Source of the DNA: Nonomuraea aurantiaca
Lineage (GTDB): Bacteria > Actinomycetota > Actinomycetes > Streptosporangiales > Streptosporangiaceae
Reading direction: 5' to 3'
Assembly (NCBI RefSeq): GCF_020215705.1
Contig: NZ_JAIWNB010000026.1
Span: forward strand, 101,347-165,346
Length of the DNA: 64,000 nt
The notes under the pieces were generated by a model that did no database searches, was not told the DNA's origin, and was given only the letters and a program-made list of their open reading frames with translations. This document shows, in pieces, positions 36,917-46,064 of this stretch. Each line of letters begins with the position of its first letter. The first letter of the stretch is position 1. The position numbers were made by a program, and so were the translations under genes.

Positions 36917-37354
36917 CTAAGTCGGGTTCCTTGGCTGCTGGCCATGCAACAACCAGGAGCCGCCGCCCGACGAGGGCGCCAGCCAGAAGGCCACGAGCAC
37001 CGCCGCCATGCCCCCATAGAGGTAGACGAACCCGGCGGGGCCGTTACCGGAGATCACCAGGTCGCCCTGCGACAGCTTGAGCGAGAACGGCATGGACACC
37101 AGGAGCCACCCGAGCGCCGTCACCGACACCCCGAGGCGCGAACCCATGAGCTTGCCCGCCCCGAGACAGACCCCGAAGAGCGCGAGCAGCCAGCCGATCG
37201 CCGAACCCGGGATCAGCCCGACGAACGGCAGCGGACCGACGTGCCAGATCGCCTGCGTGAACCCGCCCACGATGCCCATGACCAGCCCCAACATGAACAG
37301 CATGCCGTAGGCGGCCCCACCCAACGCCGACTCGGCCGGGCTGCGTTGCTCCAT
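36917..37354 (-). CDS. DUF6113 membrane protein
   Basis: A 145-residue protein with four membrane helices (YGMLFMLGLVMGIVGGFTQAI; AIGWLLALFGVCLGAG; SVTALGWLLVSMPFSL; YLYGGMAAVLVAFWLAP). It matches the small DUF6113 proteins that commonly follow mshB in actinobacteria; function unknown. The start ATG is 94 bases after the mshB stop. Confidence 0.75.
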   Translation of the reverse strand: MEQRSPAESALGGAAYGMLFMLGLVMGIVGGFTQAIWHVGPLPFVGLIPGSAIGWLLALFGVCLGAGKLMGSRLGVSVTALGWLLVSMPFSLKLSQGDLVISGNGPAGFVYLYGGMAAVLVAFWLAPSSGGGSWLLHGQQPRNPT

Positions 37355-37367
37355 GAGGAACGAGGTT

Positions 37368-37476
37368 AGTGGATGCCCGCGAAGAGATCATTCGCGAGGC
37401 CGGTGACCGCCCCCCAAGAGGCCGTCCGTCAAGAGACCGTCCGCGAGGTCAGTGGATGCCCGCGAAGAGATCATTC
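37368..37476. repeat. Duplicated mshB 3' terminus (26-bp direct repeat)
   Basis: A perfect 26-bp repeat at 37368-37393 and 37451-37476. The second copy is the mshB coding end (NDLFAGIH), the first an extra copy downstream that also reads NDLFAGIH and then a stop on the minus strand. Between them are two CAAGAG(G/A)CCGTCCG units. Confidence 0.85.
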
Positions 37477-38354
37477 TCGCGGGTGTGCGGCGCTCCCAGC
37501 CCGCCCGCCTCGATCGGCGCGCCGGGGATCGCTTGGCCGGGCGTGCCGAGCGCCAGGATGTAGTGCTCGACGCCCAGCGCCTCCTGGCCGATGTTGTTCG
37601 ACAGCGCGAACCACGGGTCGGCCACACTGATCTGCGTGGCGTGCGCGCGCATGGCGTCCAGCTTGTTGCCGACCCACGGCCGCGCGTCGATCTCCGTGGT
37701 GATCACCTCGTCGGGGCTGGCGAACGGCATGTCGTCCACGTCCTCGACCAGGAAGCCGACGTCGGCCGCGCGCAGCGCCTCGGTCGTACGGCGCATCACC
37801 GACCTGGCGACGGCCGTGTGGTAGAACTTCGTGATCCGCCACGGCGCGCCCTCGCCGAAGCGTGGGTCGGCGGCGAGTTCGTACGCCCGCCGCGAAACGC
37901 GATGTGCCTGGATGTGGTCGGGGTGCCCATAGAAGCCGTTGTCGTCATATGTGACCAGGACCTGGGGCCGTACCTCGCGGATGACCTTGACCAGCTCGCC
38001 CGCCGCCTCGTCGAGGTCGGCCTGCCAGAACGCGCTGGGCCGGTCATTGGAGGCGACGCCCATCATGCCCGAATCGCGCCAGCGGCCCGGTGCGCCAAGG
38101 AAGCGGTGGTCCTCGACGCCGAGGGCCTTGCAGGCCATCGCGAGTTCGGCGATGCGGTGCGTGCCCAGCGTGTCGTCGCGGTCGGCGGCCAGGTGGGCGA
38201 GCTCCTGGGGGATGACCTCCCCCTCCTCACCGAGCGTGCAGGTCACGAGCGTGACGTGCGCGCCTTCCGCCGCGTACTTGGCCATCGTCGCGCCGGTGCC
38301 GATCGACTCGTCGTCGGGGTGGGCGTGCACCAGCAGCAGCCGTCGGTCAGTCAT
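37449..38354 (-). CDS. mshB: Mycothiol biosynthesis deacetylase MshB
   Basis: A 301-residue LmbE-type zinc deacetylase. HAHPDDES (AHPDDE zinc motif) stands at residues ~10-17 and GFYGHPDHIQAH supplies the third ligand; the ends are as in MshB. It removes acetate from N-acetylglucosaminyl-inositol in mycothiol synthesis. The start is 29 bases from that of the divergent S9 peptidase gene; TACGCT lies seven bases before the ATG, suggesting a leaderless transcript. It is followed by DUF6113 and flavin reductase genes. Confidence 0.92.
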   Translation of the reverse strand: MTDRRLLLVHAHPDDESIGTGATMAKYAAEGAHVTLVTCTLGEEGEVIPQELAHLAADRDDTLGTHRIAELAMACKALGVEDHRFLGAPGRWRDSGMMGVASNDRPSAFWQADLDEAAGELVKVIREVRPQVLVTYDDNGFYGHPDHIQAHRVSRRAYELAADPRFGEGAPWRITKFYHTAVARSVMRRTTEALRAADVGFLVEDVDDMPFASPDEVITTEIDARPWVGNKLDAMRAHATQISVADPWFALSNNIGQEALGVEHYILALGTPGQAIPGAPIEAGGLGAPHTRENDLFAGIH

Positions 38355-38383
38355 GCGTTCGAGCGTACTGGCAGGATTAGGGC

Positions 38384-40450
38384 ATGAGTGAGAGCTTCCC
38401 GCGCCTGTCGGCCAGGACCCGCAGGTTCACCCTCGGAGTGCCCAGGGGCTTCACGATCTCCCCCGACGGCGGCAAAGTCGTGTTCCTGCGGACGAAGTCC
38501 GGCACCGACCCGGTGACGTGCCTGTGGGAACTCGACACCGAGACTCACGTCGAGCGCCTCGTGGTCGACCCGCGCACGCTCGACGCCGACGACGGCGACC
38601 TCCCGCCCGAGGAGCGCGCCCGGCGCGAGCGCAGCCGCGAGCAGGCGGGCGGCGTGGTCGGCTACAGCACCGACTCCTCGGTGACCAGGGTCGCCTTCGC
38701 ACTGGCCGGCGGCCTGTACGTCACCGACCTGCCCGACGGCGGCACCCGGCGGCTGGAGACGCCGGGTGCGGTCATCGACCCCCGCATCTCCCCCGACGGC
38801 CATCGGGTCGCGTACGTCAGCGGGGGCGCCCTCCGGGTGCACGACCTCGCGACAGGTGACGACCGCGCCCTCGCGGAGCCCGAGTCGCCGACGGTCACGT
38901 ACGGCCTGGCCGAGTTCATCGCCGCCGAGGAGATGGACCGGATGCGCGGCCACTGGTGGTCGCCGTCGAGCGACGCGCTCCTGGTCGAACGGGCCGACGA
39001 GGCTCCGGTCCACACCTGGCACATCGCCGACCCGGCCAACCCGGACCGGCCCGCGACGGCCCAGCGCTATCCGGCCGCCGGCACGCCCAACGCGGTGACC
39101 CAGTTGTTCGTGCTCGGAGTCGACGGGTCGCGCGTGGCGGTGCCGTACGAGGACGAATACCTCACGACGGCCGCCTGGAGCTCCCATGCGCTGTCGATCG
39201 TGACCATGTCGCGTGATCAGAAGAGGCTGCGCCTGTTCGCGATCGATCCGGCGACCGGCGGTTCCACGCTGGTCCGCGAGGACACCGATCCGGCCTGGGT
39301 CGACGTCGTCACCGGCGTGCCCGCCCATCTCGACGACGGCTCGCTGGTCTGGGTGGCCGCCGACGGCGGCGGCAATCGCCTGTTCGTGGGTGACCGCGCC
39401 GTCACCCCGCCCACCCTGCAAGTACGCGCGGTGCTCGACGTCGACCACGACAGCGTGCTGTTCAGCGCGAGCGGCGACCCCACCGAGATCCAGTTGTGGA
39501 CCTGGGACGGCCACTCGCTGCTGCCCGTGTCGACCCGCTCCGGCGTGTTCTCTGGGCGGATGTCCGGCGGCGTCGGCGTACTGACCGAGCAGAGCCTCGA
39601 CGCCGAGGGTGTGTCCACCACGGTCGTACGGCGTGACGGCATGGCCATCCCGATCCCGTCGCTGGCCGAGCGCCCCGGCCTCGACCTGCGGGTCTCACTC
39701 GGCCGCTCCGGCCGCCGCGAACTCGCCACCGCCGTGGTGCTGCCCTCCTGGCACGAGCAGGGCTCGCGGAAGCTGCCGGTCCTGATGGATCCGTACGGCG
39801 GGCCGCACGCGCAGCGGGTGCTCAACCGTCGCGGCGGGTATCTGGAGAGCCAGTGGTTCGCCGAGCAGGGCTTCGCCGTCATCGTGGCCGACGGCCGCGG
39901 CACCCCGGGCAGGGGCCCCGCCTTCGAACGCGCCGTGCTGAACGACCTGGCCACGCCCCCGCTGGAGGACCAGATCGACGCCCTGCAGGGAGTGGCCGAG
40001 CAATACCCCGACGACCTCGACCTGACGAAGGTGGCCATCAGGGGCTGGTCGTTCGGCGGCTTCCTGGCGGCCCTGGCCGTGCTGCGCCGGCCCGACGTGT
40101 TCCACGCCGCGGTGGCGGGGGCGCCGGTGACGGACTGGCGGTTGTACGACACGTGTTACACCGAGCGCTACCTGGGGCATCCGGACGAGCAGGCTGACGT
40201 GTACGACAACTCCTCGCTGTTCGGCGACGCGGCCAAGCTGGAGCGGCCGCTGCTGCTGATCCACGGGCTGGCCGACGACAACGTCGTGGCCGCGCACACG
40301 CTTCGCTTGTCGTCGGCGCTGCTGGCGGCGGGGCGGCAGCACAGCGTGCTCCCGCTGTCGGGCGTCACCCATATGACGCCGCAGGAGGTCGTGGCGGAGA
40401 ACTTGCTGCTGCTGCAGGTGGAGTTCCTGAAGAGGTCCCTGGGCGTGTGA
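38384..40450 (+). CDS. S9 family prolyl oligopeptidase / dipeptidyl peptidase IV-like
   Basis: A 688-residue serine peptidase. It has an N-terminal beta-propeller (~1-430) and a C-terminal alpha/beta hydrolase with Ser556 in GWSFGG, Asp631 in HGLADDNV and His663 in GVTHM. The DPP4-type Glu pair is visible in AEFIAAEEMDRMRGHWW. It should cleave after Pro or Ala near peptide N-termini. No signal peptide is seen, so it is probably cytosolic. Confidence 0.9.
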   Translation: MSESFPRLSARTRRFTLGVPRGFTISPDGGKVVFLRTKSGTDPVTCLWELDTETHVERLVVDPRTLDADDGDLPPEERARRERSREQAGGVVGYSTDSSVTRVAFALAGGLYVTDLPDGGTRRLETPGAVIDPRISPDGHRVAYVSGGALRVHDLATGDDRALAEPESPTVTYGLAEFIAAEEMDRMRGHWWSPSSDALLVERADEAPVHTWHIADPANPDRPATAQRYPAAGTPNAVTQLFVLGVDGSRVAVPYEDEYLTTAAWSSHALSIVTMSRDQKRLRLFAIDPATGGSTLVREDTDPAWVDVVTGVPAHLDDGSLVWVAADGGGNRLFVGDRAVTPPTLQVRAVLDVDHDSVLFSASGDPTEIQLWTWDGHSLLPVSTRSGVFSGRMSGGVGVLTEQSLDAEGVSTTVVRRDGMAIPIPSLAERPGLDLRVSLGRSGRRELATAVVLPSWHEQGSRKLPVLMDPYGGPHAQRVLNRRGGYLESQWFAEQGFAVIVADGRGTPGRGPAFERAVLNDLATPPLEDQIDALQGVAEQYPDDLDLTKVAIRGWSFGGFLAALAVLRRPDVFHAAVAGAPVTDWRLYDTCYTERYLGHPDEQADVYDNSSLFGDAAKLERPLLLIHGLADDNVVAAHTLRLSSALLAAGRQHSVLPLSGVTHMTPQEVVAENLLLLQVEFLKRSLGV

Positions 40451-40581
40451 CCGCCTGGGGCGGGCCGTGGCCTGACTCCCCGCACCACGGACGACCGCCC
40501 AGAGCGGGACCGCGGGCTGACGCCGCTCTGTAGGTGCCGCTCGTCGGGCGACCACTCGGGGTGGGCCGCGTCTCAGGTGGC

Positions 40582-40614
40582 ATCAGCCCGTGGCATGACA
40601 TACCACGGGCTGAT
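40582..40614. terminator. Intergenic hairpin terminator
   Basis: ATCAGCCCGTGG and CCACGGGCTGAT form a perfect 12-bp stem with a nine-base loop, between the S9 peptidase and the next hydrolase gene. There is no T-tract, as is usual for high-GC actinobacterial terminators. Confidence 0.6.
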
Positions 40615-40681
40615 CCGCCTCCCTCCAGACCAGCCCCTGGTCCGATGCGCCCAGCACCCCCTCTGCGGGATCGTCGTGCGC

Positions 40682-42070
40682 ATGCTCAAGCACATCTCCA
40701 TCTCCATCGCCATCGCCCTCCTCGGCTCGAGCGCCCAGTCCCAGCAGGCGGCCACCCTCGACTGGGCCGCCTGCCCCAATGACAAGGCCGGGATGACCTG
40801 CGCCGACCTCCAGGTTCCCGCCGATTGGCATAAACCCGACGGCCGCAAGATCACCCTCAAGCTGGGCCGGCTGAAGGCCACCGGTTCCTCCTCCGAAGGG
40901 TCGGTCCTGGTGGCCTACGGCGGCCCCGGGGGCCCCGGCATCGCCTTGACCCAGACCTTCGCGGACCTCTGGGCCAAGCTGCGCGAACGGATGGACGTCA
41001 TCACCTGGGACACCCGCGGCTACGGCGCGCAGTTCAGTGGCCTCAGCACCGGGCTGGCCTGCACCTGGACCCGCATACCGCTGCCCGATTTCCCGAAAGA
41101 CGACGCCGACTTCGGACGGCTCTCCGACACCAACCGCGGCTACGCGGAGGCCTGCCGCAACAAGGACCCCGAGCTGTTCGCCAACATGAGCTCGGCCGAC
41201 CACGCCAGAGACATGGAGGCCATCAGAAAGGCCCTGGGCGACGCCAAGCTCAACTTCTACGGCGCCTCCTACGCCGGGATCTACGCGCAGGACTACGCCC
41301 GGCTCTTCCCCGGCCAGGTGCGCACCATGGTGATCGACGGCACGATCAGCCACAGCGGCACCGACTGGACCACCGACATGGTCAACATGGCCAAGGACAA
41401 CGAGACGTCCTTCGCCCGCTTCTTCACCTGGTGCGCCGGCGCCGGCAAGTGCCGAGAGCTGTCCGCCCAGTGGCGCGGCCTGGTCGCCAAGGCCGACCGC
41501 TCCCCGGTCCCCGCCAAGTCGGCAGGCATCGCCTATACGGGCCGCGACCTGCAATCCCTCGCCCTGGGGTTCGCCTACCAGGGCCCCGACAGCTATCCCA
41601 AGCTGGCGGAGGCCCTCCGCAAGGCCGTGCGCGGCGACGCCTCCGACTTCGTCCCCGCCCGCGGCTCCCGTTACCCCGACCAGTCGACCGGCGTCACCGA
41701 ATGCACCGACTGGCCGCGCCCCTCCGGCCGCGCCGAGCTCGACAAGGTAATCGCCCGGCTCCGCAAGATCGCCCCCAACGCGGGAGCGGCCAACACTCTG
41801 GCGACGGGCACACTCGGCTGCATCGGCTGGCCGGTGCCGGTGACCAATCCGCCCGCACCCCTCCCCAAGGGCCTGCCGCCGATGCTCGGCGCTGGTGCCT
41901 GGCGCGAGTCCGACGCGGTCGCCCGGATCCTTACGCAGGTACCGGGCAGCGCCACCATCCGCCACGAGGGCCCAGGACACACGCTCTTCGCTTCCAACGA
42001 GTGCGCCCGCAACCACATGTTCCGCTACTTGACGGACCGCACTTTGCCGTCCCCTGAGACGAAGTGCTGA
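40682..42070 (+). CDS. Secreted alpha/beta hydrolase, tripeptidyl aminopeptidase (TAP)-like
   Basis: A ~462-residue exported hydrolase. The short signal peptide is MLKHISISIAIALLGSSAQS; then LDWAACPNDKAGMTCADLQVPADW, the family start of Streptomyces TAP-like proteins. It has YGGPGGPG (oxyanion), WDTRGYG, the nucleophile elbow YGASYAG and a C-terminal TAP-like domain with RHEGPGHTLF for the His. It trims tripeptides or esters outside the cell. ATG 40682 is chosen because it begins the signal peptide; GTG six bases upstream is possible. Confidence 0.85.
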   Translation: MLKHISISIAIALLGSSAQSQQAATLDWAACPNDKAGMTCADLQVPADWHKPDGRKITLKLGRLKATGSSSEGSVLVAYGGPGGPGIALTQTFADLWAKLRERMDVITWDTRGYGAQFSGLSTGLACTWTRIPLPDFPKDDADFGRLSDTNRGYAEACRNKDPELFANMSSADHARDMEAIRKALGDAKLNFYGASYAGIYAQDYARLFPGQVRTMVIDGTISHSGTDWTTDMVNMAKDNETSFARFFTWCAGAGKCRELSAQWRGLVAKADRSPVPAKSAGIAYTGRDLQSLALGFAYQGPDSYPKLAEALRKAVRGDASDFVPARGSRYPDQSTGVTECTDWPRPSGRAELDKVIARLRKIAPNAGAANTLATGTLGCIGWPVPVTNPPAPLPKGLPPMLGAGAWRESDAVARILTQVPGSATIRHEGPGHTLFASNECARNHMFRYLTDRTLPSPETKC

Positions 42071-42095
42071 CCGCCCCCGGAAGCCGCCTCATCGA

Positions 42096-42291
42096 CGGCC
42101 CAAGAGCGGCCCAGCAGGATCCGGTGACCAAGAGCTGGTGACCGAGAGCCAGTGAGAGCCGGTGAGACCTGGCAGCCCAGGGTCGGCGACCAGGAGCCGA
42201 CCGTCGGGACCCAGCGAGTCGGCGGCCACGACCCGGTCACCAAGAGCCAGCGACCAGAAGTGAGTCATCAAGTGTCGGTGACCGGGAGCGG
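42096..42291. repeat. 14-nt-period degenerate minisatellite downstream of the ABC operon
   Basis: About a dozen units near GTGACCAAGAGCCG in 14-base register with a few slips: GTGACCAAGAGCTG (42124), GTGACCGAGAGCCA (42138), GCGACCAGGAGCCG (42186), GTCACCAAGAGCCA (42236), GCGACCAGAAGTGA (42250) and GTGACCGGGAGCGG (42278). It fills the space between two convergent genes. A period of 14 and frame shifts argue against coding. Confidence 0.75.
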
Positions 42292-42295
42292 GTGG

Positions 42296-44095
42296 TCAGG
42301 AGTGCTGTGCCAGCCACTCTGCCGACTTGTCGGTGGCGACGGAGTGGGTGGTGGCCGGAGTCCCGTGCCAGCTACTCCACAGAGCCGCGTACGAGCCGCC
42401 CTCCGCCACCAGCTCATCGTGCGACCCGAGCTCGCTGATCCGTCCGTCCTCGACCACCGCCACCCGGTCCGCGTCGTGTGCCGTGTAGAGGCGGTGGGCG
42501 ATGGCGATCACCGTGCGACCGTCGAGCACCGCCGCCAGCGACCGCTCCAGGTGCCGGGCGGCCCGGGGGTCGATGAGCGAGGTGGCCTCGTCCAGCACCA
42601 GCGTGTGCGGGTCCGCCAGCACCAGGCGGGCCAGCGCCAGCTGCTGGGCGTGGGCAGGAGAGACGGCCAGCCCGCCGGATCCGACGACCGTGTCGAGTCC
42701 GTCGGGCAGGGCGAGCACCCAGTCGAGCGAGTCGACCGCCGCGAGGGCCGCGCGCACGGCGGCGTCGTCGGCGTCCGGGCGGGCGATCAGCAGGTTGTCG
42801 CGGAGCGTGCCCTTGAAGACGTGGTGCTCCTGGGTGACCAGCGCGACGTGGCCGCGCAGGTCGTCGAGGGGCAGATCGACCAGGGGCACACCGCCCACCG
42901 ACACCGCGCCCGTACGCGGGCCGTGGATGCCTGCCAGCAGCCTGCCGAGCGTCGACTTACCCGCGCCCGAAGGGCCGACCATGGCCAGCCGCTCCCCCGG
43001 CCGGACGGTCAGCGACACACCGTGCAGCACGTCGCGGCCCTCGCGGTAGGCATAGCGGACGTCGTCTGCCTCCAGCAGTTCGCCCGTGGGCCGGGCGGTG
43101 GAGGCGGTCCGGTCGTCGGGCACGTTCGCCACGCCGAGCAGCCGGGCCATGGCGGCCCCGCCCACCTGCAACTCCTCGATCCACATGAGAAACCGGTCGA
43201 GCGGGTCGATGAGCTGCTGCGCGTACAGGGTGGCGGCGGTCACCTGGGCCAGCGACACCCAGCCGTTGGTGTAGAACAGGCCGCCGATGAGCAGGGTCGA
43301 GACGACCGGGATCACATAGCCCAGCTCGACGGCGGGATACCAGATCGTGCGCAGCCACAGCGTGTAGCGTTCGGCGGCGAACGAGCCGCGGATGTCGTTC
43401 GCGGTCCGCGCCTCCCGCCGCCGCTGGAGGCCGAGCGCCTCCACGGCCCTGGCGCCCTCGACGGTCTCGGCCAGTCCCTCGGTCATGTCCGCGTAGGCGG
43501 CGTTCTCGCGCAGGTAGCCGTCGCGGGCGCGGTTGAGGTACCAGCGGGTGGAGATCCAGAGCAGTGGCGCCGCGATCAGCATCGGCAGCATGAGCAGCGG
43601 GCTGACCAGCACCATCGCGCCCACGGTGATCGTGAAAGTGACGATCGCGATCAGTGTCTCGGGCACGGCGTGCCGGACGGTATGGGAGAGGGAGTCGACG
43701 TCGCGGGAGGTCCTGGTGATCAGGTCGCCGGAGCCGGCCCGCTCTACCGTCGACAGCGGCAGGCCGAGCACCCGGTCGACGAACTCCTCACGCAGCTCGG
43801 CGAGGACCTTCTCGCCGAGCTTGGAGGAGGCGAGCACCGCGTAACGCACCAGAGCGCCCTGCCCGAACAGGAACGCGCCGATGCCGACGGCGAGGAGCAG
43901 CACGTTGACGTGACCGCCGTCCTGCACGTTCTGCACCAGATTGCCGAGTTGCCAGGGCACGGCCAGGCCCACGATCGCCGCGAGCCCGTGCAGGGCCAGC
44001 ACGACGGTGAGCCGACGCGGATATTTGAGCGTCAGCCGCCTGGCGTAGGCGCGCACCTGTCTCTGGTCGGCGACCGGCAGGATCTCGCGGGCCAT
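42296..44095 (-). CDS. ABC exporter half-transporter (active Walker motifs, degenerate signature)
   Basis: A 599-residue half-transporter with six membrane helices (~25-310) and a nucleotide-binding domain. Walker A GPSGAGKST, Q-loop VTQEHH, Walker B LVLDEAT and H-loop AIAHRL are intact, but the ABC signature is LAVSPAHAQQLALAR instead of LSGGQ. It should pair with the adjacent half-transporter to form a heterodimeric exporter with one working ATP site. Its start is two bases after the partner's stop. The substrate is unknown; Rv1272c/Rv1273c-type lipid or drug exporters are possible relatives. Confidence 0.88.
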   Translation of the reverse strand: MAREILPVADQRQVRAYARRLTLKYPRRLTVVLALHGLAAIVGLAVPWQLGNLVQNVQDGGHVNVLLLAVGIGAFLFGQGALVRYAVLASSKLGEKVLAELREEFVDRVLGLPLSTVERAGSGDLITRTSRDVDSLSHTVRHAVPETLIAIVTFTITVGAMVLVSPLLMLPMLIAAPLLWISTRWYLNRARDGYLRENAAYADMTEGLAETVEGARAVEALGLQRRREARTANDIRGSFAAERYTLWLRTIWYPAVELGYVIPVVSTLLIGGLFYTNGWVSLAQVTAATLYAQQLIDPLDRFLMWIEELQVGGAAMARLLGVANVPDDRTASTARPTGELLEADDVRYAYREGRDVLHGVSLTVRPGERLAMVGPSGAGKSTLGRLLAGIHGPRTGAVSVGGVPLVDLPLDDLRGHVALVTQEHHVFKGTLRDNLLIARPDADDAAVRAALAAVDSLDWVLALPDGLDTVVGSGGLAVSPAHAQQLALARLVLADPHTLVLDEATSLIDPRAARHLERSLAAVLDGRTVIAIAHRLYTAHDADRVAVVEDGRISELGSHDELVAEGGSYAALWSSWHGTPATTHSVATDKSAEWLAQHS

Positions 44096-44097
44096 CG

Positions 44098-45786
44098 TCA
44101 GTCCTCCCCTCTCGTCACGGTCGTGGTGTATTCCGGCGAGGTCGCCAGCAGGTCGCGGTGCGTGCCTTCGGCGAGCACCCTGCCGTTCTCGACGTAGATC
44201 ACGTGGTCGGTGCGGTCGAGCACCAGCGGGCTGGTGGTGCAGACCAGCGTGGTCTTGCCGACGCGGGCCTTGGCCAGCCGCTCACCGATGCGGGCCTCGC
44301 TGTGGGCGTCCACGGCGCTGGTCGGCTCGACCAGGATGAGCACCTCCGGATCGGCGAGCAGTGCCCTGACCAGCCGGAGCCGCTGCTGCTGCCCGCCGGA
44401 GAACTCCCGGCCCGCCTCGGCCACCAGGGCGTCCAGCCCGTCGGGCAGGGCCTCGATGATGTCCTCGGCGCAGGCGGCGTACAACGCCTGCTCCACCCGC
44501 TCGCCGGAAGAGTCGCCACGGACGTCGAGCTCGTCGCGGAGCCTGCCGGTGAACAGGCGGGCGGCGTTGTCGGCGACCAGGATGCGCGCACGGATCTCGG
44601 CCATCGGCAGCGTCGCCAGGTCGGCCCCGCCGAAGGTGACGTCGCCGTCGGCGTAGCGGCCCAGCCGGTCGGCGATGGCGATGGCGTCCTCCGGCAGAGC
44701 GGCCGCGATCGCGGTCAGGACGCCCGGCTGGACGGTGACGCCGCTGTAGGAGTCGCGCAGCACACCGCCCGCACTGGTGCCGATGCCCCCTGACACCTCC
44801 GGCTCGATGGACAGGATGCGCACCACGCGGCGGGCGGCCACATGGCCCTTGGTCAGCTTGTCGGCGAGCTCGGTGAGCGTACGCATCGGGCCGATCAGGA
44901 AGACCGCGTAGCCGTAGAAGGCGACGAGCTGCCCTGCGGTGATCTCACCGCCGATGGCGAACGACGCGCCTATCCCGGTGACGACCGCGATGAGCACTCC
45001 GGGCAGCAGGATCTGCGCGCCTTCGAGCACCGATTCGACCCTGGACACGTTGACGCCCGCGTCCCGTACACGCTGGGACTCCTCGCGGTAGCGCGCGGCG
45101 AACACCTGCTCGCCACCGATGCCGCGCAGCACCCGCAGGCCCGCCACGATGTCGGCCGACCTGGTGGACAGCTCGCCCATCAGGTCGCGCTGGGTCTTCT
45201 GCCGCCGGTGCAGGGGCTTGAGCAACGGCCCGATCGCGACGGCCATCAGCGGCACACCGAACATCACCAGCAGGCCCAACGGCAGCGAAGTGGAGATGAG
45301 GATCACGGTGACCGCGATGATCGCCACGACGGAGCCGGCGCCACGCGGCAGGATCTCCATCGAGTTGCCGATGTGGGAGATATCGGAGTTACCGACGCTG
45401 ACGACCTCGCCGGTCGAGACCCGCTTGGGCAGCGTGGCACCGAGCCGCGCGGCCTGCCTGGCGGTCACTTGTACGGTGCGGTAGGCGGCGGCCAGCCAGT
45501 TGTAGACCGCCATCCGGTGCCGCATGATCCCGGTGAACGCCTGCAGTATGCCGATCACGAGCATGATCGCTGACCAGGTCAGCAACGCGTCGGTGTCCTT
45601 GGCCGTGACGGCGTCGATGCCTTTGCCGAGCACGGCGGGGACCAGCGCCTGCAACAGCCACCAGGCGGTGGCGAAGCCGATGCCGCCCAGCAGGGACAGG
45701 GCCTGGACACGCGCGTTCCACCACAGGTACCGGAACGGGCTGCGGATGTCGGGCATGCCGAACTCGGCTTCTGGAAGGGATCGCAT
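44098..45786 (-). CDS. ABC exporter half-transporter (degenerate Walker motifs, intact signature)
   Basis: A 562-residue half-transporter starting ATG 45786 (MPDIRSPFRYLWW at 45756 is another start). Six membrane helices precede an ATPase domain in which the P-loop reads AAALPEDAIAIAD with no GKS/T, Walker B is LILVEPTSAVD (the Asp of DE replaced by Val) and the H-loop His is missing (VCTTSPLVL). The signature FSGGQQQRLRLVRAL is perfect. It therefore cannot hydrolyse ATP itself but completes the partner's site. It is the first gene of the two-gene operon; its upstream region is a repeat-rich, gene-free stretch of ~850 bases. Confidence 0.88.
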   Translation of the reverse strand: MRSLPEAEFGMPDIRSPFRYLWWNARVQALSLLGGIGFATAWWLLQALVPAVLGKGIDAVTAKDTDALLTWSAIMLVIGILQAFTGIMRHRMAVYNWLAAAYRTVQVTARQAARLGATLPKRVSTGEVVSVGNSDISHIGNSMEILPRGAGSVVAIIAVTVILISTSLPLGLLVMFGVPLMAVAIGPLLKPLHRRQKTQRDLMGELSTRSADIVAGLRVLRGIGGEQVFAARYREESQRVRDAGVNVSRVESVLEGAQILLPGVLIAVVTGIGASFAIGGEITAGQLVAFYGYAVFLIGPMRTLTELADKLTKGHVAARRVVRILSIEPEVSGGIGTSAGGVLRDSYSGVTVQPGVLTAIAAALPEDAIAIADRLGRYADGDVTFGGADLATLPMAEIRARILVADNAARLFTGRLRDELDVRGDSSGERVEQALYAACAEDIIEALPDGLDALVAEAGREFSGGQQQRLRLVRALLADPEVLILVEPTSAVDAHSEARIGERLAKARVGKTTLVCTTSPLVLDRTDHVIYVENGRVLAEGTHRDLLATSPEYTTTVTRGED

Positions 45787-45850
45787 AGCTCATCAAGGTT
45801 GACAAGGCGCCGGCTGACCCGGCAAACCATTTTCCGACTCGGACACCACG

Positions 45851-45970
45851 ACGGCGCCGACCGCCCAGATCCACCACTTCCCGACCTGAGCACCACACCG
45901 GTACTCACTGACCAGACCCACCCGTTTCCCGACCCGAACCCCGCCACGGCGCCGACCGCCCAGATCCACC
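45851..45970. repeat. 25-bp perfect direct repeat within a ~48-nt-unit array
   Basis: ACGGCGCCGACCGCCCAGAT plus CCACC occurs at 45851-45875 and 45946-45970. A third, decayed unit (TTCCCGACCTGAGCACC) stands between them. The array lies just upstream of the ABC operon. Confidence 0.75.
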
Positions 45971-46064
45971 GGTCCGTCGTCTTGGCGGCCTGATGCCCGT
46001 GTACGACCTGCCCGCGGTGAACCGCACCGACTTGGATCGCCGGACCCTCGCCAGATCGGCGTCC

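Noticed and set aside
42152..44197. A 681-codon plus-strand frame opposite the first ABC half-transporter
   Set aside because: The minus strand has clear ABC motifs; this frame is composition-driven and begins in the 14-nt repeat.
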